Assembly (NCBI RefSeq): GCF_000717645.1
Contig: NZ_JNZZ01000016.1
Coordinates: 124,001 to 188,000, forward strand
Source: Streptomyces californicus
GTDB taxonomy: Bacteria; Actinomycetota; Actinomycetes; Streptomycetales; Streptomycetaceae
DNA: 64,000 bases
Reading direction: 5' to 3'
The position numbers and the translations under genes are program-made. Below, in pieces: positions 38,077 through 47,219 of the stretch (the first letter of the stretch is position 1; the number at the start of each line of letters is the position of its first letter). The notes beneath the pieces are model-generated. The model saw only the letters and a program-made list of their open reading frames with translations. It did no database searches and was not told where the DNA came from.

Positions 38077-40176
38077 TCACAGGAGGTAGGGCAGCAGGGC
38101 GTCCGGGGTGAGGGGCAGTTCGCGCAGCCGGGCGCCGGTGGCGTGACGGACCGCGTTCCCGATGGCGGCGGCGGTGCCGACGATCCCGATCTCCCCGATG
38201 CCCTTGCTCCCCATCGGGTTGAGGTGGCGGTCGTCCTCCTCGATCCAGTGCGCCTGGATGTCGGCCGTGTCGGCGCAGACGGGCACGTGGTAGGCGGCGA
38301 GGTCCTTGGCGGTGAAGTCGCCGAAGACCGGGTCGGTGCCGCAGCCCTCGGTGAGGGCCATGCCGATGCCCATGACCATGCCGCCGGTGAACTGGGAGCG
38401 GGCGGTGCGCTCGTTCAGGATGCGTCCTGCGGCGTAGACCCCGAGGAGGCGGCGTACGCGCACCTCGCCGGTGACGGCGTCGACGGCGGTCTCGGCGAAG
38501 TGGGCTCCGAAGGCGTGGCGGGCGTAAGGGGACTCCTCGCCTGCCTCCCGCTCGGTGTCGGCGGTGGTGGTGATGCCCTCGGGCGGCAGGGGCCCGGTGT
38601 GCTCCGCGAGCCGGGCGGCGAGATCGGTGGCGGCCCGGTGCACGGCCCAGCCCCAGGAGGCGGTGCCGGAGGAGCCCCCGGCCAGCGGGGCGGCGGGCAG
38701 CTCGGTGGAGCCGATGTCGATCCGGACGGTCTCGGGGGCGACGCCGAGCGCGTCGGCGGCGATCTGGGCGAGCACGGTGCGCGCCCCGGTGCCGATGTCG
38801 GTGGCGTTGACCCGGATGTGCGGGGAGCCGTCCGGTGCGGCGTGGGCGCTCGCGGTGGACGGGGAGACGAGGACGGGGTAGGTGGCGGAGGCCACCCCCG
38901 TGCCGATGAGCCACCGGCCCTCCTGGCGCGCGGCGGGGCGCGGGTCGCGGTCGTGCCAGCCGAACCGTGCCGCGCCCTCGCGCAGACAGGCGGCGAGGCC
39001 CCGGCTGCTGAAGGGGCGGCCGCTGTCCGGTTCGGTCTGCGGGTCGTTGCGCAGCCGCAGCTCCACGGGGTCCAGGCCGAGCGCGGAGGCGAGTTCGTCC
39101 ATGGCGGACTCCAGCGCGTACATCCCCGACGCCTCCCCGGGGGCGCGCATCCAGGAGGGGCTGGGGACGTCGAGGGCGACCACCCGGTGGCCGGTGCGGC
39201 TGTTCGGCGAGGCGTACATGACGCGGGCGGGCACGGCGGCCTGCTCGACGAACTCCTTGACCGTGGAGGTCCGGGTGACCACCTCGTGGCTGACGGCGGT
39301 GAGCGTGCCGTCCTCGTCGGCGCCGAGCCGGACCCGCTGGATGGTGGGGGCCCGGTGTCCGACGACCTCCGCGAGCTGGGCGCGGGGGAAGCCGAGCTTG
39401 ACGGGTCGGCCGGTGTGCCGGGCGGCCATCGCGGCCAGCACCGCTTGCGGGCGGGTGGTGCCCTTGGAGCCGAAGCCGCCGCCGACGTGCTCGGAGACCA
39501 CGGTGATCCGGTCCGGGTCGAGCCCGAACGCCTGGGCCAGGCTCTCGCGGACCTTGGTGGCGCCCTGGCTGGAGTCGTGGACGGTGAGGTGGCCGTCCTC
39601 CCAGACGGCGGTGGCGGCGTGCGGTTCCATGGGGTGGTTGTGCAGTGCGCTCATCCGGTACGTGGCGTCCACCTGGACGTGCGAGGCGGCCAGGGCCCTC
39701 TCCACGTCGCCCCGCACCCGGAGGGCGGGTTCGCCGCCGTTGGCCTCGTCGGGCGTGTAGAGGCCGGGGTGGTCCTCGGTGAGGGTGACGTCGTGGGGGT
39801 CGCGCTCGTACTCGATGTGCAGGGCCCCGGCCCCGGTACGGGCCGCTTCGAGGCTGTCGGCGAGCACGAGGGCGATCGGCCAGCCGTGGTGCGGGACCCT
39901 GTCGTCCTGGAGCACCGCGAGGATCGGGTCGTCGGGCTCCCGCAGCGCGGGCGCGTTGTCGTGGGTGAGGACGGAGTGGACGCCCGGTACGGCGAGGGCG
40001 TCCACGGCCCGTACGGCGGTGACGCGTCCGGCCGCGATGGTGGCCGGAACGGTCCAGGCGTACAGGCATCCGGCGGGGGTGCGGTCGAGCGCGTAGCGGG
40101 CGGTTCCGGTGACCTTGTCCCGGGCCTCTCTGCGGACGACGGGCGCACCGGGGAACTGCGGGGCTTGCGTGGTCAT
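38077..40176 (-). CDS. Molybdenum aldehyde oxidoreductase, large subunit
   Basis: A 699-residue molybdopterin-cytosine-dinucleotide subunit of the xanthine oxidase family, PaoC-like. Landmarks are GGFGSKGTTRPQAVLAAMAA, the MRAPGEASGMYALESAMDEL motif, AGGSSGTASWGWAVHRAA near the cofactor, and the C-terminal GSKGIGEIGIVGTAAAIGNA with the catalytic Glu expected in GIGEIG. It oxidises aldehydes or N-heterocycles with water as the oxygen donor. It is the third gene of a leftward operon in the order 2Fe-2S, FAD, Mo, the same order as paoABC. No Tat signal is present here. Confidence 0.92.
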   Translation of the reverse strand: MTTQAPQFPGAPVVRREARDKVTGTARYALDRTPAGCLYAWTVPATIAAGRVTAVRAVDALAVPGVHSVLTHDNAPALREPDDPILAVLQDDRVPHHGWPIALVLADSLEAARTGAGALHIEYERDPHDVTLTEDHPGLYTPDEANGGEPALRVRGDVERALAASHVQVDATYRMSALHNHPMEPHAATAVWEDGHLTVHDSSQGATKVRESLAQAFGLDPDRITVVSEHVGGGFGSKGTTRPQAVLAAMAARHTGRPVKLGFPRAQLAEVVGHRAPTIQRVRLGADEDGTLTAVSHEVVTRTSTVKEFVEQAAVPARVMYASPNSRTGHRVVALDVPSPSWMRAPGEASGMYALESAMDELASALGLDPVELRLRNDPQTEPDSGRPFSSRGLAACLREGAARFGWHDRDPRPAARQEGRWLIGTGVASATYPVLVSPSTASAHAAPDGSPHIRVNATDIGTGARTVLAQIAADALGVAPETVRIDIGSTELPAAPLAGGSSGTASWGWAVHRAATDLAARLAEHTGPLPPEGITTTADTEREAGEESPYARHAFGAHFAETAVDAVTGEVRVRRLLGVYAAGRILNERTARSQFTGGMVMGIGMALTEGCGTDPVFGDFTAKDLAAYHVPVCADTADIQAHWIEEDDRHLNPMGSKGIGEIGIVGTAAAIGNAVRHATGARLRELPLTPDALLPYLL

Positions 40177-40263
40177 GGCGTTGGGTCCTCGGGGTCGGCG
40201 GGGCCTGCGGCGCGTACGACGGCGCGTCGCGCGGGCTGGGTGCGGGGGTGGCGGTGGGCGCGT

Positions 40264-41265
40264 TCAGGCGGTGGGCGCGGGGCGGCGTTCGGCGAGTTCG
40301 CCGAGCACGTCGAGGGCGAGGCGGAGCGCCAGGTCCACCTTGAAGGCGTTGTCGCTCAGCGGCCGCGCCTCGGCCAGTTCCGCGATCACCGCGTGCTGGA
40401 AGGCGGCGGGGGTCGCCGGGGCGTCACGCAGCTCCGCCTCGGCGCGGCGCGCCCGCCACGGCCGGGGGGCGACGCCGCCGAACGCCAGGGTGGCGTGTTC
40501 CACCCGGCCGTCCGCCACGCGGAGGGTGGCGGCGACGGAGACGAGCGCGAAGGCGTAGCTGGCCCGGTCGCGGGCCTTGCGGTAGCGGGAGGCAGCGCCG
40601 GGCGCCGGCGGCGGGAGCACCACCTCGGTGATCAGCTCGCCGGGCCGGATCACGGTGTCCTGGTCGGGGTTCTCCCCCGGCAGGCGGTGGAACTCGGCGA
40701 CGGGGACGGTCCGTTCGCCCTCGGGTCCGACGAGCACCACGGTCGCGTCGAGCGCGGCGAGGGCCACGGCCATGTCGGACGGGTTGGTCGCCACGCACTC
40801 GGGTGAGTACCCGAGGATCGCGAGGTCCCGGTTGGATCCCTCGTACGCGGGGCAGCCGGAGCCGGGCACGCGTTTGTTGCAGGGCTTGGAGACGTCCTGG
40901 AAGTAGCGGCACCGGGTGCGCTGGAGCAGGTTGCCGCCGGTGGTGGCGGCGTTGCGGAGCTGGCCCGACGCCCCGGCGAGCAGCGCCTGGGAGAGTGCGG
41001 GGTAGCCGCCCGTCACGTCGGGGTGGGCGGCGAGGTCGCTGTTGCGGACGGTGGCGCCGATGCTCAGACCGCCCTCGGCCGTCCGGGCCACCCGGTCCAG
41101 CGGCAGTCCGGCGATGTCGATGAGGGCGCCGGGCGTCTCCACGCCGAGCTTCATCAGGTCGACCAGGTTGGTGCCGCCGCCCAGGAAGCGGGCGGCGGGG
41201 TCGGCGGCGCGGAGCCGGACGGCCTCGTCGGTGGAGGCGGGGCGCACATAGCCGAACGGTTTCAC
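40264..41265 (-). CDS. FAD subunit of aldehyde oxidoreductase, PaoB-like
   Basis: A 333-residue FAD-binding subunit. The FAD segments are [16 protein letters not shown] and [14 protein letters not shown] cysteine-rich loop ([20 protein letters not shown] followed by GCPAYEG and [11 protein letters not shown]) contains four cysteines and matches the loop that holds an extra 4Fe-4S cluster in E. coli PaoB, which is absent from ordinary xanthine dehydrogenase FAD subunits. GTG start, overlapping the stop of the 2Fe-2S gene (GTGA), so translation is coupled. Confidence 0.92.
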   Translation of the reverse strand: MKPFGYVRPASTDEAVRLRAADPAARFLGGGTNLVDLMKLGVETPGALIDIAGLPLDRVARTAEGGLSIGATVRNSDLAAHPDVTGGYPALSQALLAGASGQLRNAATTGGNLLQRTRCRYFQDVSKPCNKRVPGSGCPAYEGSNRDLAILGYSPECVATNPSDMAVALAALDATVVLVGPEGERTVPVAEFHRLPGENPDQDTVIRPGELITEVVLPPPAPGAASRYRKARDRASYAFALVSVAATLRVADGRVEHATLAFGGVAPRPWRARRAEAELRDAPATPAAFQHAVIAELAEARPLSDNAFKVDLALRLALDVLGELAERRPAPTA

Positions 41266-41825
41266 GCGATCACGTCCTCGATGGCTTCGACGATCCGGGG
41301 GTAGGCCCCGCACCGGCAGAGGTTGCCGCTCATCCGCTCCCGGATCTCCTCGGCGTCCAGCGCGACCGCTCCGGCCGCCGCGGTGTCCGGCTCCGTGGCG
41401 TGGGAGGGCGCGCCGTCGGCGGCTTCGCGGAGCATGCCCACGGCCGAGCAGATCTGGCCCGGGGTGCAGAAGCCGCACTGGAGGGCGTCCCGCTCGATGA
41501 AGGCGCGCTGCAGCGGATGCAGTTCCTCGCCGTCGGCGAGCCCTTCCACGGTGGTGATCGCCGAGCCGTTCCGGGCGACGGTGAGCTGCAGGCAGCTGTT
41601 GACCCGTCGGCCGTCGACCAGGACCGTGCAGGCTCCGCACTGGCCGTGGTCGCAGCCCTTCTTGGCTCCGGTGAGCCCGAAGTCCTCACGCAGGGTCTCC
41701 AGGAGCGTGCTGCGGTGGTCGACGGTCAGCGACGTTTCCTCGCCGTTGACGCGCAGCGTCACGGCGGAGCGCCGGTCGAGGACCGGTTCGGGTTCGAGTT
41801 CCGCTCCGAGAGCGAGGGAGTCCAT
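41262..41825 (-). CDS. 2Fe-2S subunit of aldehyde oxidoreductase, PaoA-like
   Basis: A 187-residue subunit with two 2Fe-2S clusters. The plant-ferredoxin-type cluster is bound by the cysteines of [18 protein letters not shown] and NSCLQL; the second by [11 protein letters not shown] and GNLCRCGAY. Unlike E. coli PaoA it lacks a Tat signal, so the complex is probably cytoplasmic. A 20-residue insert rich in Ala/Asp (about residues 140-160) separates the second cluster motifs. It is the first gene of the operon. Confidence 0.92.
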   Translation of the reverse strand: MDSLALGAELEPEPVLDRRSAVTLRVNGEETSLTVDHRSTLLETLREDFGLTGAKKGCDHGQCGACTVLVDGRRVNSCLQLTVARNGSAITTVEGLADGEELHPLQRAFIERDALQCGFCTPGQICSAVGMLREAADGAPSHATEPDTAAAGAVALDAEEIRERMSGNLCRCGAYPRIVEAIEDVIA

Positions 41826-41902
41826 GGGCGCGCCTTTCGCTTCGCCGCCGGGCGGGGTCCCGCCCGGCGGCCGTGGTGCCGGTCGTGTCCTCGTACGGGG
41901 CG

Positions 41903-42292
41903 TCAGCGGTTCTCCAGCCGCAGCCGGACCTCCTGCTCCTGGTCCCCGGCGGCCGTGCCGACGACGCTCACCGCGAAGGCGCCGCCCAGGTGGGTGCGCA
42001 GCCGGTCCACGGCCCGGTAGCCGCCCTGGGCCTCCACCGTGACCGGTGCGGTGAGCCGGGCCGGGCCGGCCCCGGTGCTCGGCTCGGTCACGTCGACGGT
42101 GGTGACCCAGACGTCCGGCCGGGGCCCGGCGGAGGCTTCGGGGGTCTCGCCCATCGGGTGGTCGGAGGCGAACGCGGCGGTGAGCACGTCGAACACGGTC
42201 CGCGCGTCCTGTGCGTCGCAGCGGCTGAGCGAGACCACCACCTCCCGGTCCGCCGGGTGGTCGTCGCCGTGCTGGTCGGGGGTGCTGTTCAC
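41903..42292 (-). CDS. Hypothetical protein, 129 aa
   Basis: A small protein beginning [13 protein letters not shown], with GAAGGAA before its GTG. The body ([20 protein letters not shown], then [20 protein letters not shown] and [17 protein letters not shown]) looks like a compact alpha/beta fold with good codon bias. No domain is recognised. It lies 78 bp downstream of the intergenic region of the oxidoreductase operon and may be independent. Confidence 0.6.
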   Translation of the reverse strand: MNSTPDQHGDDHPADREVVVSLSRCDAQDARTVFDVLTAAFASDHPMGETPEASAGPRPDVWVTTVDVTEPSTGAGPARLTAPVTVEAQGGYRAVDRLRTHLGGAFAVSVVGTAAGDQEQEVRLRLENR

Positions 42293-42521
42293 CGTGGTTC
42301 CTTCCGCTGGGTCGCCGGCTTTCGGGGCCCCTCCAGGCTCACCCCGTGCCCCGCCGACGGCGACACGAAAGGCGTCCGAAAGGGGCCTTGATCTCCCGGA
42401 GGGCGGGCAGGAGGGCTGTTCCGGCCTCCGGCTCTGAAACGCGTTTCCCCTGAGATACCCATAAAACATGAATTGCTGTGAACAGCCGACTGATGACCAT
42501 CCGGCGGGGTATGCGCTAGAC

Positions 42522-42863
42522 ATGGATGTTCTCAACGCAGTCAATGCGGCCGAATTTCCGGTCGCGGCCCCGCTCGCGGACGGCACGGGGGCCCTCGGGG
42601 TCGTCCTGCCCGTCGTGGCGCTGGCCGTCGTCGCCCTGCTGATCGGCGGTTTCATCCTCAGCAAGCGCAAGCACGACGCCGAGCCGCCCCCGCCGAAGCC
42701 GCACGAGCAGCCGGAGAGGCCGGAGCAGCGCACGCACATCGAGCAGCACGAGCCGCACTCCTCCGACCGGTTCCCCGAGGACGGCCACGCCCTGTCCCCG
42801 TACGAGCTGAAGGACCACGGCAACGGTCCGCTCCCGCCCGACGAGGAGCGGCCGCGCGGCTGA
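42522..42863 (+). CDS. DUF6479-like single-pass membrane protein
   Basis: A 113-residue protein with one membrane helix (about residues 24-46, LGVVLPVVALAVVALLIGGF) followed by a short basic stop-transfer (SKRKHD) and a Pro/Glu/His-rich cytoplasmic tail containing PPPPKPHEQPERPEQ. This layout matches DUF6479 proteins of Streptomyces, of unknown role. ATG 42522 is preferred; an in-frame ATG at 42468 would add an unrelated MNCCEQPTDD tail. A strong terminator follows 66 bp after the stop. Confidence 0.65.
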   Translation: MDVLNAVNAAEFPVAAPLADGTGALGVVLPVVALAVVALLIGGFILSKRKHDAEPPPPKPHEQPERPEQRTHIEQHEPHSSDRFPEDGHALSPYELKDHGNGPLPPDEERPRG

Positions 42864-42928
42864 TCGGACCGGCTCGCGACGGCCGCCCACGCGGTCGCCG
42901 GCCCGTCTCGACGAGCCTTCCTCGACAT

Positions 42929-42970
42929 CGCGAAGTCCCTCCCCGGAGCGCACCGGGGAGGGACTTCGCG
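42929..42970 (+). terminator. Strong hairpin terminator
   Basis: A perfect 18-bp stem (arms 42929-42946 and 42953-42970, ending CCCCGG/CCGGGG) with a 6-nt loop, followed by TTTG. One of the clearest terminators in the window. Confidence 0.85.
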
Positions 42971-43057
42971 TTTGCGGGACCGGGCGGGGCGGTCGACGCT
43001 GGTTGCTGGACCGCAGCGGCCGGGCAGGACGCCGCTGCCCGGAGAAGGCAGTGGACG

Positions 43058-43870
43058 ATGACCGGAAGCGATCCCCGTACGGCCTCCTCGGCGGCTCCGC
43101 TGACCGGACCGGCCGCGCCGTGCTGGGTCACCCTGATGACCCGGAACCTGGAGAGGGCCCAGCGGTTCTACGGGCAGGTGCTGGGCTGGTCGTTCCGGCC
43201 GGGGCGGCTCGGTGCGGACTTCTCGGTCGCCTTCCGGGGCCAGATCCCGGTGGCGGGGCTGTTCGCCGTCTCCTCCGCCTACCAGGTCGCGGTGGCGTGG
43301 ACGCCGTACTTCGCGGTGGAGGACGCGAACGTCGCCGCGTCCCGGGTGCGGGAGCGCAGCGGCACCGTGGCCGTGGGGCCGCTGACGCTCGGGAAGGGGC
43401 GCGGGGTGCTGGCGTCGGACCGCGACGGGGCGTCCTTCGGCCTCTGGCAGCGCACCGAGCCCTCCACGTCGCCGCCGGCCCCGGCCGACCACGCGCACGC
43501 CTGGCTGCGGCTGCGGACCCGCGACGCCTTCGACGCGGCGATCTTCTACGGCGAGGTGCTCGACTGGGCGAGCGGGCGCCCCGGGGCCTGCGACGTGGCC
43601 TACGAGGGCGACGAGGTGATCGTGCGGTGCTCGGGGCATCCGCTGGCCCGGATCAGCTCGGGGGCCGTGGAGGCCGCGGCCGATCCGCTGGTGCGCCCGC
43701 ACTGGCAGGTGCAGTTCCCGGTGGCGGATCTGGCGGCGACGGTGGCCGCGGCCGAGGAGCACGGTGGCGCGCTCGTCGAGGACCGTACCGGCTTCGGGGG
43801 TACGGAGGTCGCGCTGCGGGACCCGGACGGCGCGCTGTTCGCCGTCACCGACGTGCCCAGTCCGGCCTGA
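43058..43870 (+). CDS. VOC family protein, two tandem glyoxalase-like units
   Basis: A 270-residue protein with two vicinal-oxygen-chelate modules (about 20-130 and 145-265). The first opens CWVTLMTRNLERAQRFYGQV, the second HAWLRLRTRDAFDAAIFYGE and closes FGGTEVALRDPDGALFAV. It resembles Cfp30B-like proteins of actinobacteria. Metal ligands are not all evident, so enzymatic activity (ring cleavage, isomerisation or antibiotic binding) cannot be assigned. The ATG follows GGAGAAGG. Convergent with a DUF6328 gene 15 bp away. Confidence 0.85.
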   Translation: MTGSDPRTASSAAPLTGPAAPCWVTLMTRNLERAQRFYGQVLGWSFRPGRLGADFSVAFRGQIPVAGLFAVSSAYQVAVAWTPYFAVEDANVAASRVRERSGTVAVGPLTLGKGRGVLASDRDGASFGLWQRTEPSTSPPAPADHAHAWLRLRTRDAFDAAIFYGEVLDWASGRPGACDVAYEGDEVIVRCSGHPLARISSGAVEAAADPLVRPHWQVQFPVADLAATVAAAEEHGGALVEDRTGFGGTEVALRDPDGALFAVTDVPSPA

Positions 43871-43885
43871 CCGGCGCGCGGCCGG

Positions 43886-44425
43886 TCAGGTCCGGCCGGA
43901 GGCGCCGGTCGCGCCCGCCTCGTCGTCCGCCTCGTCCTCGCGCGGGCCGGAGCGCCCCTTGGCGATGGCCCAGAGCGGGAAGAGGAACCAGCAGGCCAGG
44001 AACCACAGGGCCATCACGCCGACCAGCCACAGGGCCACCTGGTTGTGCAGGGCGACGCGCATGATCAGCAGCAGCGTCGAGCACATCGTGCAGAAGAGCA
44101 GCACCAGGCCGAGGACGGTCATCCGGGAGGCCCAGATGACCGTCTGCGGCTTCATCCGGCGGCCGGTCAGGAGCCGGTGGTAGGAGACGGGGCCGATGAG
44201 CGTCGCGGCGGTCGCCGCTCCGAGCATCACGGTCACCACGTAGATGTCCCGGTCGACATGGGCCAGGTCCTCGAACCGGGACTGGAAGACCACAGCGAGG
44301 AGGAAGCCGAAGAGGATCTGCACCCCGGTCTGCGCGACGCGCAGTTCCTGGAGGAGTTCGGTCCACTGCCGGTCCGCCCGCTCCTCCTGGGTCTCTTCCC
44401 GGCCTCTGCCATGGGTCTCCGACAT
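43886..44425 (-). CDS. DUF6328 family four-helix membrane protein
   Basis: A 179-residue integral membrane protein of the DUF6328 family. An acidic/basic N-terminal tail (REETQEERADRQWTELLQEL) precedes four hydrophobic helices (GVQILFGFLLAVVF, IYVVTVMLGAATAATLIG, MTVLGLVLLFCTMCSTLLLI, ALWLVGVMALWFLACWFLF) and an acidic tail. Function unknown. AAGGAGAG precedes the ATG. Confidence 0.8.
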   Translation of the reverse strand: MSETHGRGREETQEERADRQWTELLQELRVAQTGVQILFGFLLAVVFQSRFEDLAHVDRDIYVVTVMLGAATAATLIGPVSYHRLLTGRRMKPQTVIWASRMTVLGLVLLFCTMCSTLLLIMRVALHNQVALWLVGVMALWFLACWFLFPLWAIAKGRSGPREDEADDEAGATGASGRT

Positions 44426-44699
44426 CGACGCTCTCCTTCTTCTCCGCACGACCGGGCACACTGGCACACCCGTTCGACCTGGGGCTACTGGTGCCCAGGA
44501 GGAGCACGGCCAACCCCACCGCGTGCGGGCCGCCGCATCACACGCGCACCCGTCGGTTCCGCGTGTGCCCAGACGTCCGGTGAAATCGCGCGCGGGAACG
44601 TCGACGGCCCTTTAGGATCACCGCAGGGCATCGCGCGTCGGTCACCGTCCGGGTGAGGCGTGGAGGTGGCCCGTGAGATGCCCTTGGAGGCATTCCACC

Positions 44700-45080
44700 G
44701 TGTCGGTCGAGTTGAATCACACCATCGTCCATTGCCGGGACAACCGCGAGTCCGCCGCCTTCTTCGCGGACCTGCTGGATCTGACGGTCGGGGAGGAATG
44801 GGGCCCGTTCGTCCCGGTCGTCCTCGCCAACGACGTCACTCTGGACTTCGCGACCGTCCCCGCCGCGTCGATCGCGTCGCAGCACTACGCGTTCCTGGTC
44901 TCGGAGGCGGAGTTCGACGCCGCGTTCGCGAGGATCCAGGCGCTGGGAATCGAGTTCTACGCCGATCCGCAGCGCACGCTGCCCGGCGAGATCAACCGCA
45001 ACGACGGCGGCAAGGGAGTGTACTTCCCCGATCCCAGCGGCCACTGGCTGGAACTGATCACCCGTCCGTACGGCGGCTGA
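44700..45080 (+). CDS. VOC family protein, single module
   Basis: A 126-residue glyoxalase/bleomycin-resistance-type protein. It opens VELNHTIVHCRDNRESAAFF and closes GKGVYFPDPSGHWLELITRP, with His near the start and Glu in LELI as probable metal ligands, as in ring-cleaving or lactoylglutathione-type enzymes. GTG 44700 is the start, nine bases after GGAGG; the frame continues upstream to 44673 but similarity does not. Substrate unknown. Confidence 0.85.
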   Translation: MSVELNHTIVHCRDNRESAAFFADLLDLTVGEEWGPFVPVVLANDVTLDFATVPAASIASQHYAFLVSEAEFDAAFARIQALGIEFYADPQRTLPGEINRNDGGKGVYFPDPSGHWLELITRPYGG

Positions 45081-45114
45081 ACGGCCTTCGGGACAGACCG
45101 ACGGTACGGAGAGA

Positions 45115-45143
45115 GGGCCCGGTCGCCACACGCGGCCGGGCCC
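45115..45143. terminator. Hairpin between convergent VOC and GNAT genes
   Basis: GGGCCCGGTCGC (45115-45126) pairs with GCGGCCGGGCCC (45132-45143) with one wobble pair and a 5-nt loop, in the 76-bp gap between two stop codons. Likely bidirectional. Confidence 0.65.
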
Positions 45144-45156
45144 GCGCCGTGCGGGT

Positions 45157-45600
45157 TCAGCCGACCCGGAGCAGGAGTTCGGGCCGGTCCCACCGCACCG
45201 CGGGCGGATCGGCCCGGACCGTGCCGACGGGTTCGGCGCCGATGCTCCGGTAGAAGCCCTCGGCGGGCGGGTGGGAGACGATCCGGACGCCCGCGAGCCC
45301 GGCGGCACGGGCCTCCTCGCGCAGATGGGCGGCGAGGAGACGGCCGATGCCGCGCCCCTGGGCCTCGTCGGCGACGAACATCAGGTCCAGCTCGGGCGGG
45401 TCGAGGACCAGCGCGTAGAACCCGAGGACCCGGTCCGTCGTGTCGTCCGCGGCGACGAAGACCCGGTGCGCCTCGATGTAGTCGGGCCCGACCCGGTAGC
45501 CCTCGACCATCGACGCGTACGGTCCCTCGTACGCGCGCGAGGTGCGGACCACCCGCGTCAGCCGCCCGGCGTCGCCCGCCGCGGCACGGCGGACCGTCAC
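45157..45600 (-). CDS. GNAT family N-acetyltransferase
   Basis: A 147-residue acetyl-CoA-dependent acetyltransferase. The acetyl-CoA loop is in ADEAQGRGIGRLLAAHL (Q/R-x-x-G-x-G/A), preceded by the beta strand PELDLMFV and followed by VRIVSHPPAEGFYRSIGAEP. GTG 45600 was chosen because the fold begins with VTVRRAAAGDAGRL; ATG 45654 would add 18 Arg/Gly-rich residues without a ribosome site. Substrate unknown. Confidence 0.85.
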   Translation of the reverse strand: MTVRRAAAGDAGRLTRVVRTSRAYEGPYASMVEGYRVGPDYIEAHRVFVAADDTTDRVLGFYALVLDPPELDLMFVADEAQGRGIGRLLAAHLREEARAAGLAGVRIVSHPPAEGFYRSIGAEPVGTVRADPPAVRWDRPELLLRVG

Positions 45601-45835
45601 GCCCGGGCTCCGCCGGGCGCGTCCGCCCCACCGTCCTGACCTGTGCGTTCCCATACGGCGAGTATGCGCCACGGTGCCGCGGTGCGGCCGGGCGGGCCGT
45701 CCTTCCCCGCTCCGGCGGCGCCCGGTCGCGTCCGGACCGAAGCGGGCTGCCTCGAACAGCGATCCGGGGGTACACGAACTCCTGCACGCAGCCCGGCGAC
45801 TGTCGCCGGGCCCGGACCGAGAGGGGCTGACCACT

Positions 45836-45883
45836 GTGCGACAGCAGAGCTACGTACCGGCCGACGAACGTTGGGGGCGGTAG
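45836..45883 (+). CDS. Possible 15-codon leader ORF
   Basis: A GTG-started ORF with GAGGGGC eight bases upstream, encoding VRQQSYVPADERWGR and ending three bases before the next gene's start codon. It sits after a hairpin at 45791-45811 (GCCCGGCG/CGCCGGGC). It may be a leader or pure chance. Confidence 0.2.
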   Translation: MRQQSYVPADERWGR

Positions 45884-45885
45884 CC

Positions 45886-46461
45886 GTGACGACAGCGATC
45901 ATCATCGTCGCCGTGGTCGTCGTGGCGGCCATCGCCGCGTTCCTGCTGCTGCGCGGGCGCACGGCCGGCGGCCGGGGACTGCGCAGCCGTTTCGGACCGG
46001 AGTACGACCGGGTCGTCGCCCGGCACGGCGGTGACACCAAGGCGGCCGAGCTGGAGCTCGACGACCGGGTGAAGCGGCACGGTCACCTCGAACAGCGCCC
46101 GCTGACCGAGGAGGCCCGCGCCCGCTACGCCGCCCGCTGGGCGAGCGCCCAGGAGCTGTTCGTCGAGTCGCCGGAGCGTTCGCTGGCGGAGGCCGACACG
46201 CTGCTGGCCGATCTGTCGCGGGAGCGCGGCTTCCCGGCGGGCGACGACTTCGACGAGCGTACGGACGCGCTGTCGGTGCACCACGCCGCACACGTCCAGG
46301 GCTACCGGCGGGTGCACTCCGCGGGGAGCGGGCACGCGAACACCGAGGAGATGCGGGAGGCACTGATGGATGCCCGCGGTCTCTTCGAAGCGCTCCTCGC
46401 GGACGGCGGGTCGCAGCGTGAACACGGCAACGGGCATCTCGTGAAGGGACACGGCGCATGA
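45886..46461 (+). CDS. Membrane-anchored protein of unknown function
   Basis: A 191-residue protein with an N-terminal hydrophobic anchor (TTAIIIVAVVVVAAIAAFLLL, residues 2-22) and a soluble helical domain. The domain has RFGPEYDRVVARHGG, then ARYAARWASAQELFVESPER, SLAEADTLLADLSRERGFP and a final NTEEMREALMDARGLFEALL. The pattern W-x-x-x-Q-x-x-F-V-x-x-P recurs in the next protein. Its stop overlaps the next ATG (ATGA). It is typical of streptomycete secreted or membrane proteins of unknown role. Confidence 0.75.
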   Translation: MTTAIIIVAVVVVAAIAAFLLLRGRTAGGRGLRSRFGPEYDRVVARHGGDTKAAELELDDRVKRHGHLEQRPLTEEARARYAARWASAQELFVESPERSLAEADTLLADLSRERGFPAGDDFDERTDALSVHHAAHVQGYRRVHSAGSGHANTEEMREALMDARGLFEALLADGGSQREHGNGHLVKGHGA

Positions 46462-47192
46462 CGCAGGCACCGAACGACAGGACGAACCCCGCCGGCGGCC
46501 CCGGCCTTCCGGAGGGCGCCGGGCCGATCGACACGGGTACGCCCGTCCGGCGGCCGGCCGCGTCCGAAACGGCTCCGAGGACCGTCACGGGCAGGGAGAA
46601 GGCGGCGGAGCCCGCGGCACCGCCCGCCGCTCCGGCTCCGGGCACCGGGTCCGGGCCCCACTCCCCCGCCCCGCACGCACCCGGTCCCGCGACCGACACC
46701 CAGCCCCCGCACGCACCGGGGTCCGCGGCCGACGGCGCCGCACCGCCCCCGCACGCCCCGGAGCCCGGGACCGGCCCCATGACGCCGGACGCGGGCGCCC
46801 CGGTCCCCCTCGACCACACCGGGGCGACGGACCCGAGGACCGCGACCGGCCCGGCAGCCCCGGGCAGCGGTCCGGGCGCCGCGCACGGCCGCGCCGAGGG
46901 GGGCGCACGCGGCGGACACTCCCTGTTCGCCCCGGAACAGCGGGAGGCGTTCGCCGCCCGGATCCAGCAGGCCGTCACCGGTTTCGTGGAGGACCCGCAC
47001 CAGGCCGTCCGGGACGCCGACGCCACGTTCGAGGAGGTCGTCGCGGACCTCGGCGCCGCCCTCCAGGAGCGCGGCCGGAAACTGCGTGCCGGGAAGGGCG
47101 AGGACGCCACGGGCACGGGGGCGGAGACCGAGGACCTGCGGATCGCGCTCCAGCACTACCGGGACCTGACCGAGCGGCTCGTCCACCTGTAG
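46458..47192 (+). CDS. Pro/Ala-rich protein with related helical domain
   Basis: A 244-residue protein: residues 1-145 are low-complexity Pro/Ala/Gly-rich (likely disordered), residues 150-244 form a helical domain. The domain segment AFAARIQQAVTGFVEDPHQA then VRDADATFEEVVADL and TEDLRIALQHYRDLTERLV lines up with the C-terminal domain of the upstream gene product. It has no membrane helix. Translationally coupled (ATGA), so the two may bind each other at the membrane. A strong terminator follows. Confidence 0.7.
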   Translation: MTQAPNDRTNPAGGPGLPEGAGPIDTGTPVRRPAASETAPRTVTGREKAAEPAAPPAAPAPGTGSGPHSPAPHAPGPATDTQPPHAPGSAADGAAPPPHAPEPGTGPMTPDAGAPVPLDHTGATDPRTATGPAAPGSGPGAAHGRAEGGARGGHSLFAPEQREAFAARIQQAVTGFVEDPHQAVRDADATFEEVVADLGAALQERGRKLRAGKGEDATGTGAETEDLRIALQHYRDLTERLVHL

Positions 47193-47219
47193 GGCGCGTC
47201 CGCCGCTGTCCGGAGCGGA

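Noticed and set aside
42440..42480. GGGTAT (reverse strand) as a sigma-B promoter for the 129-residue gene
   Set aside because: No -35 element lies at the required 14-16 bp spacing.
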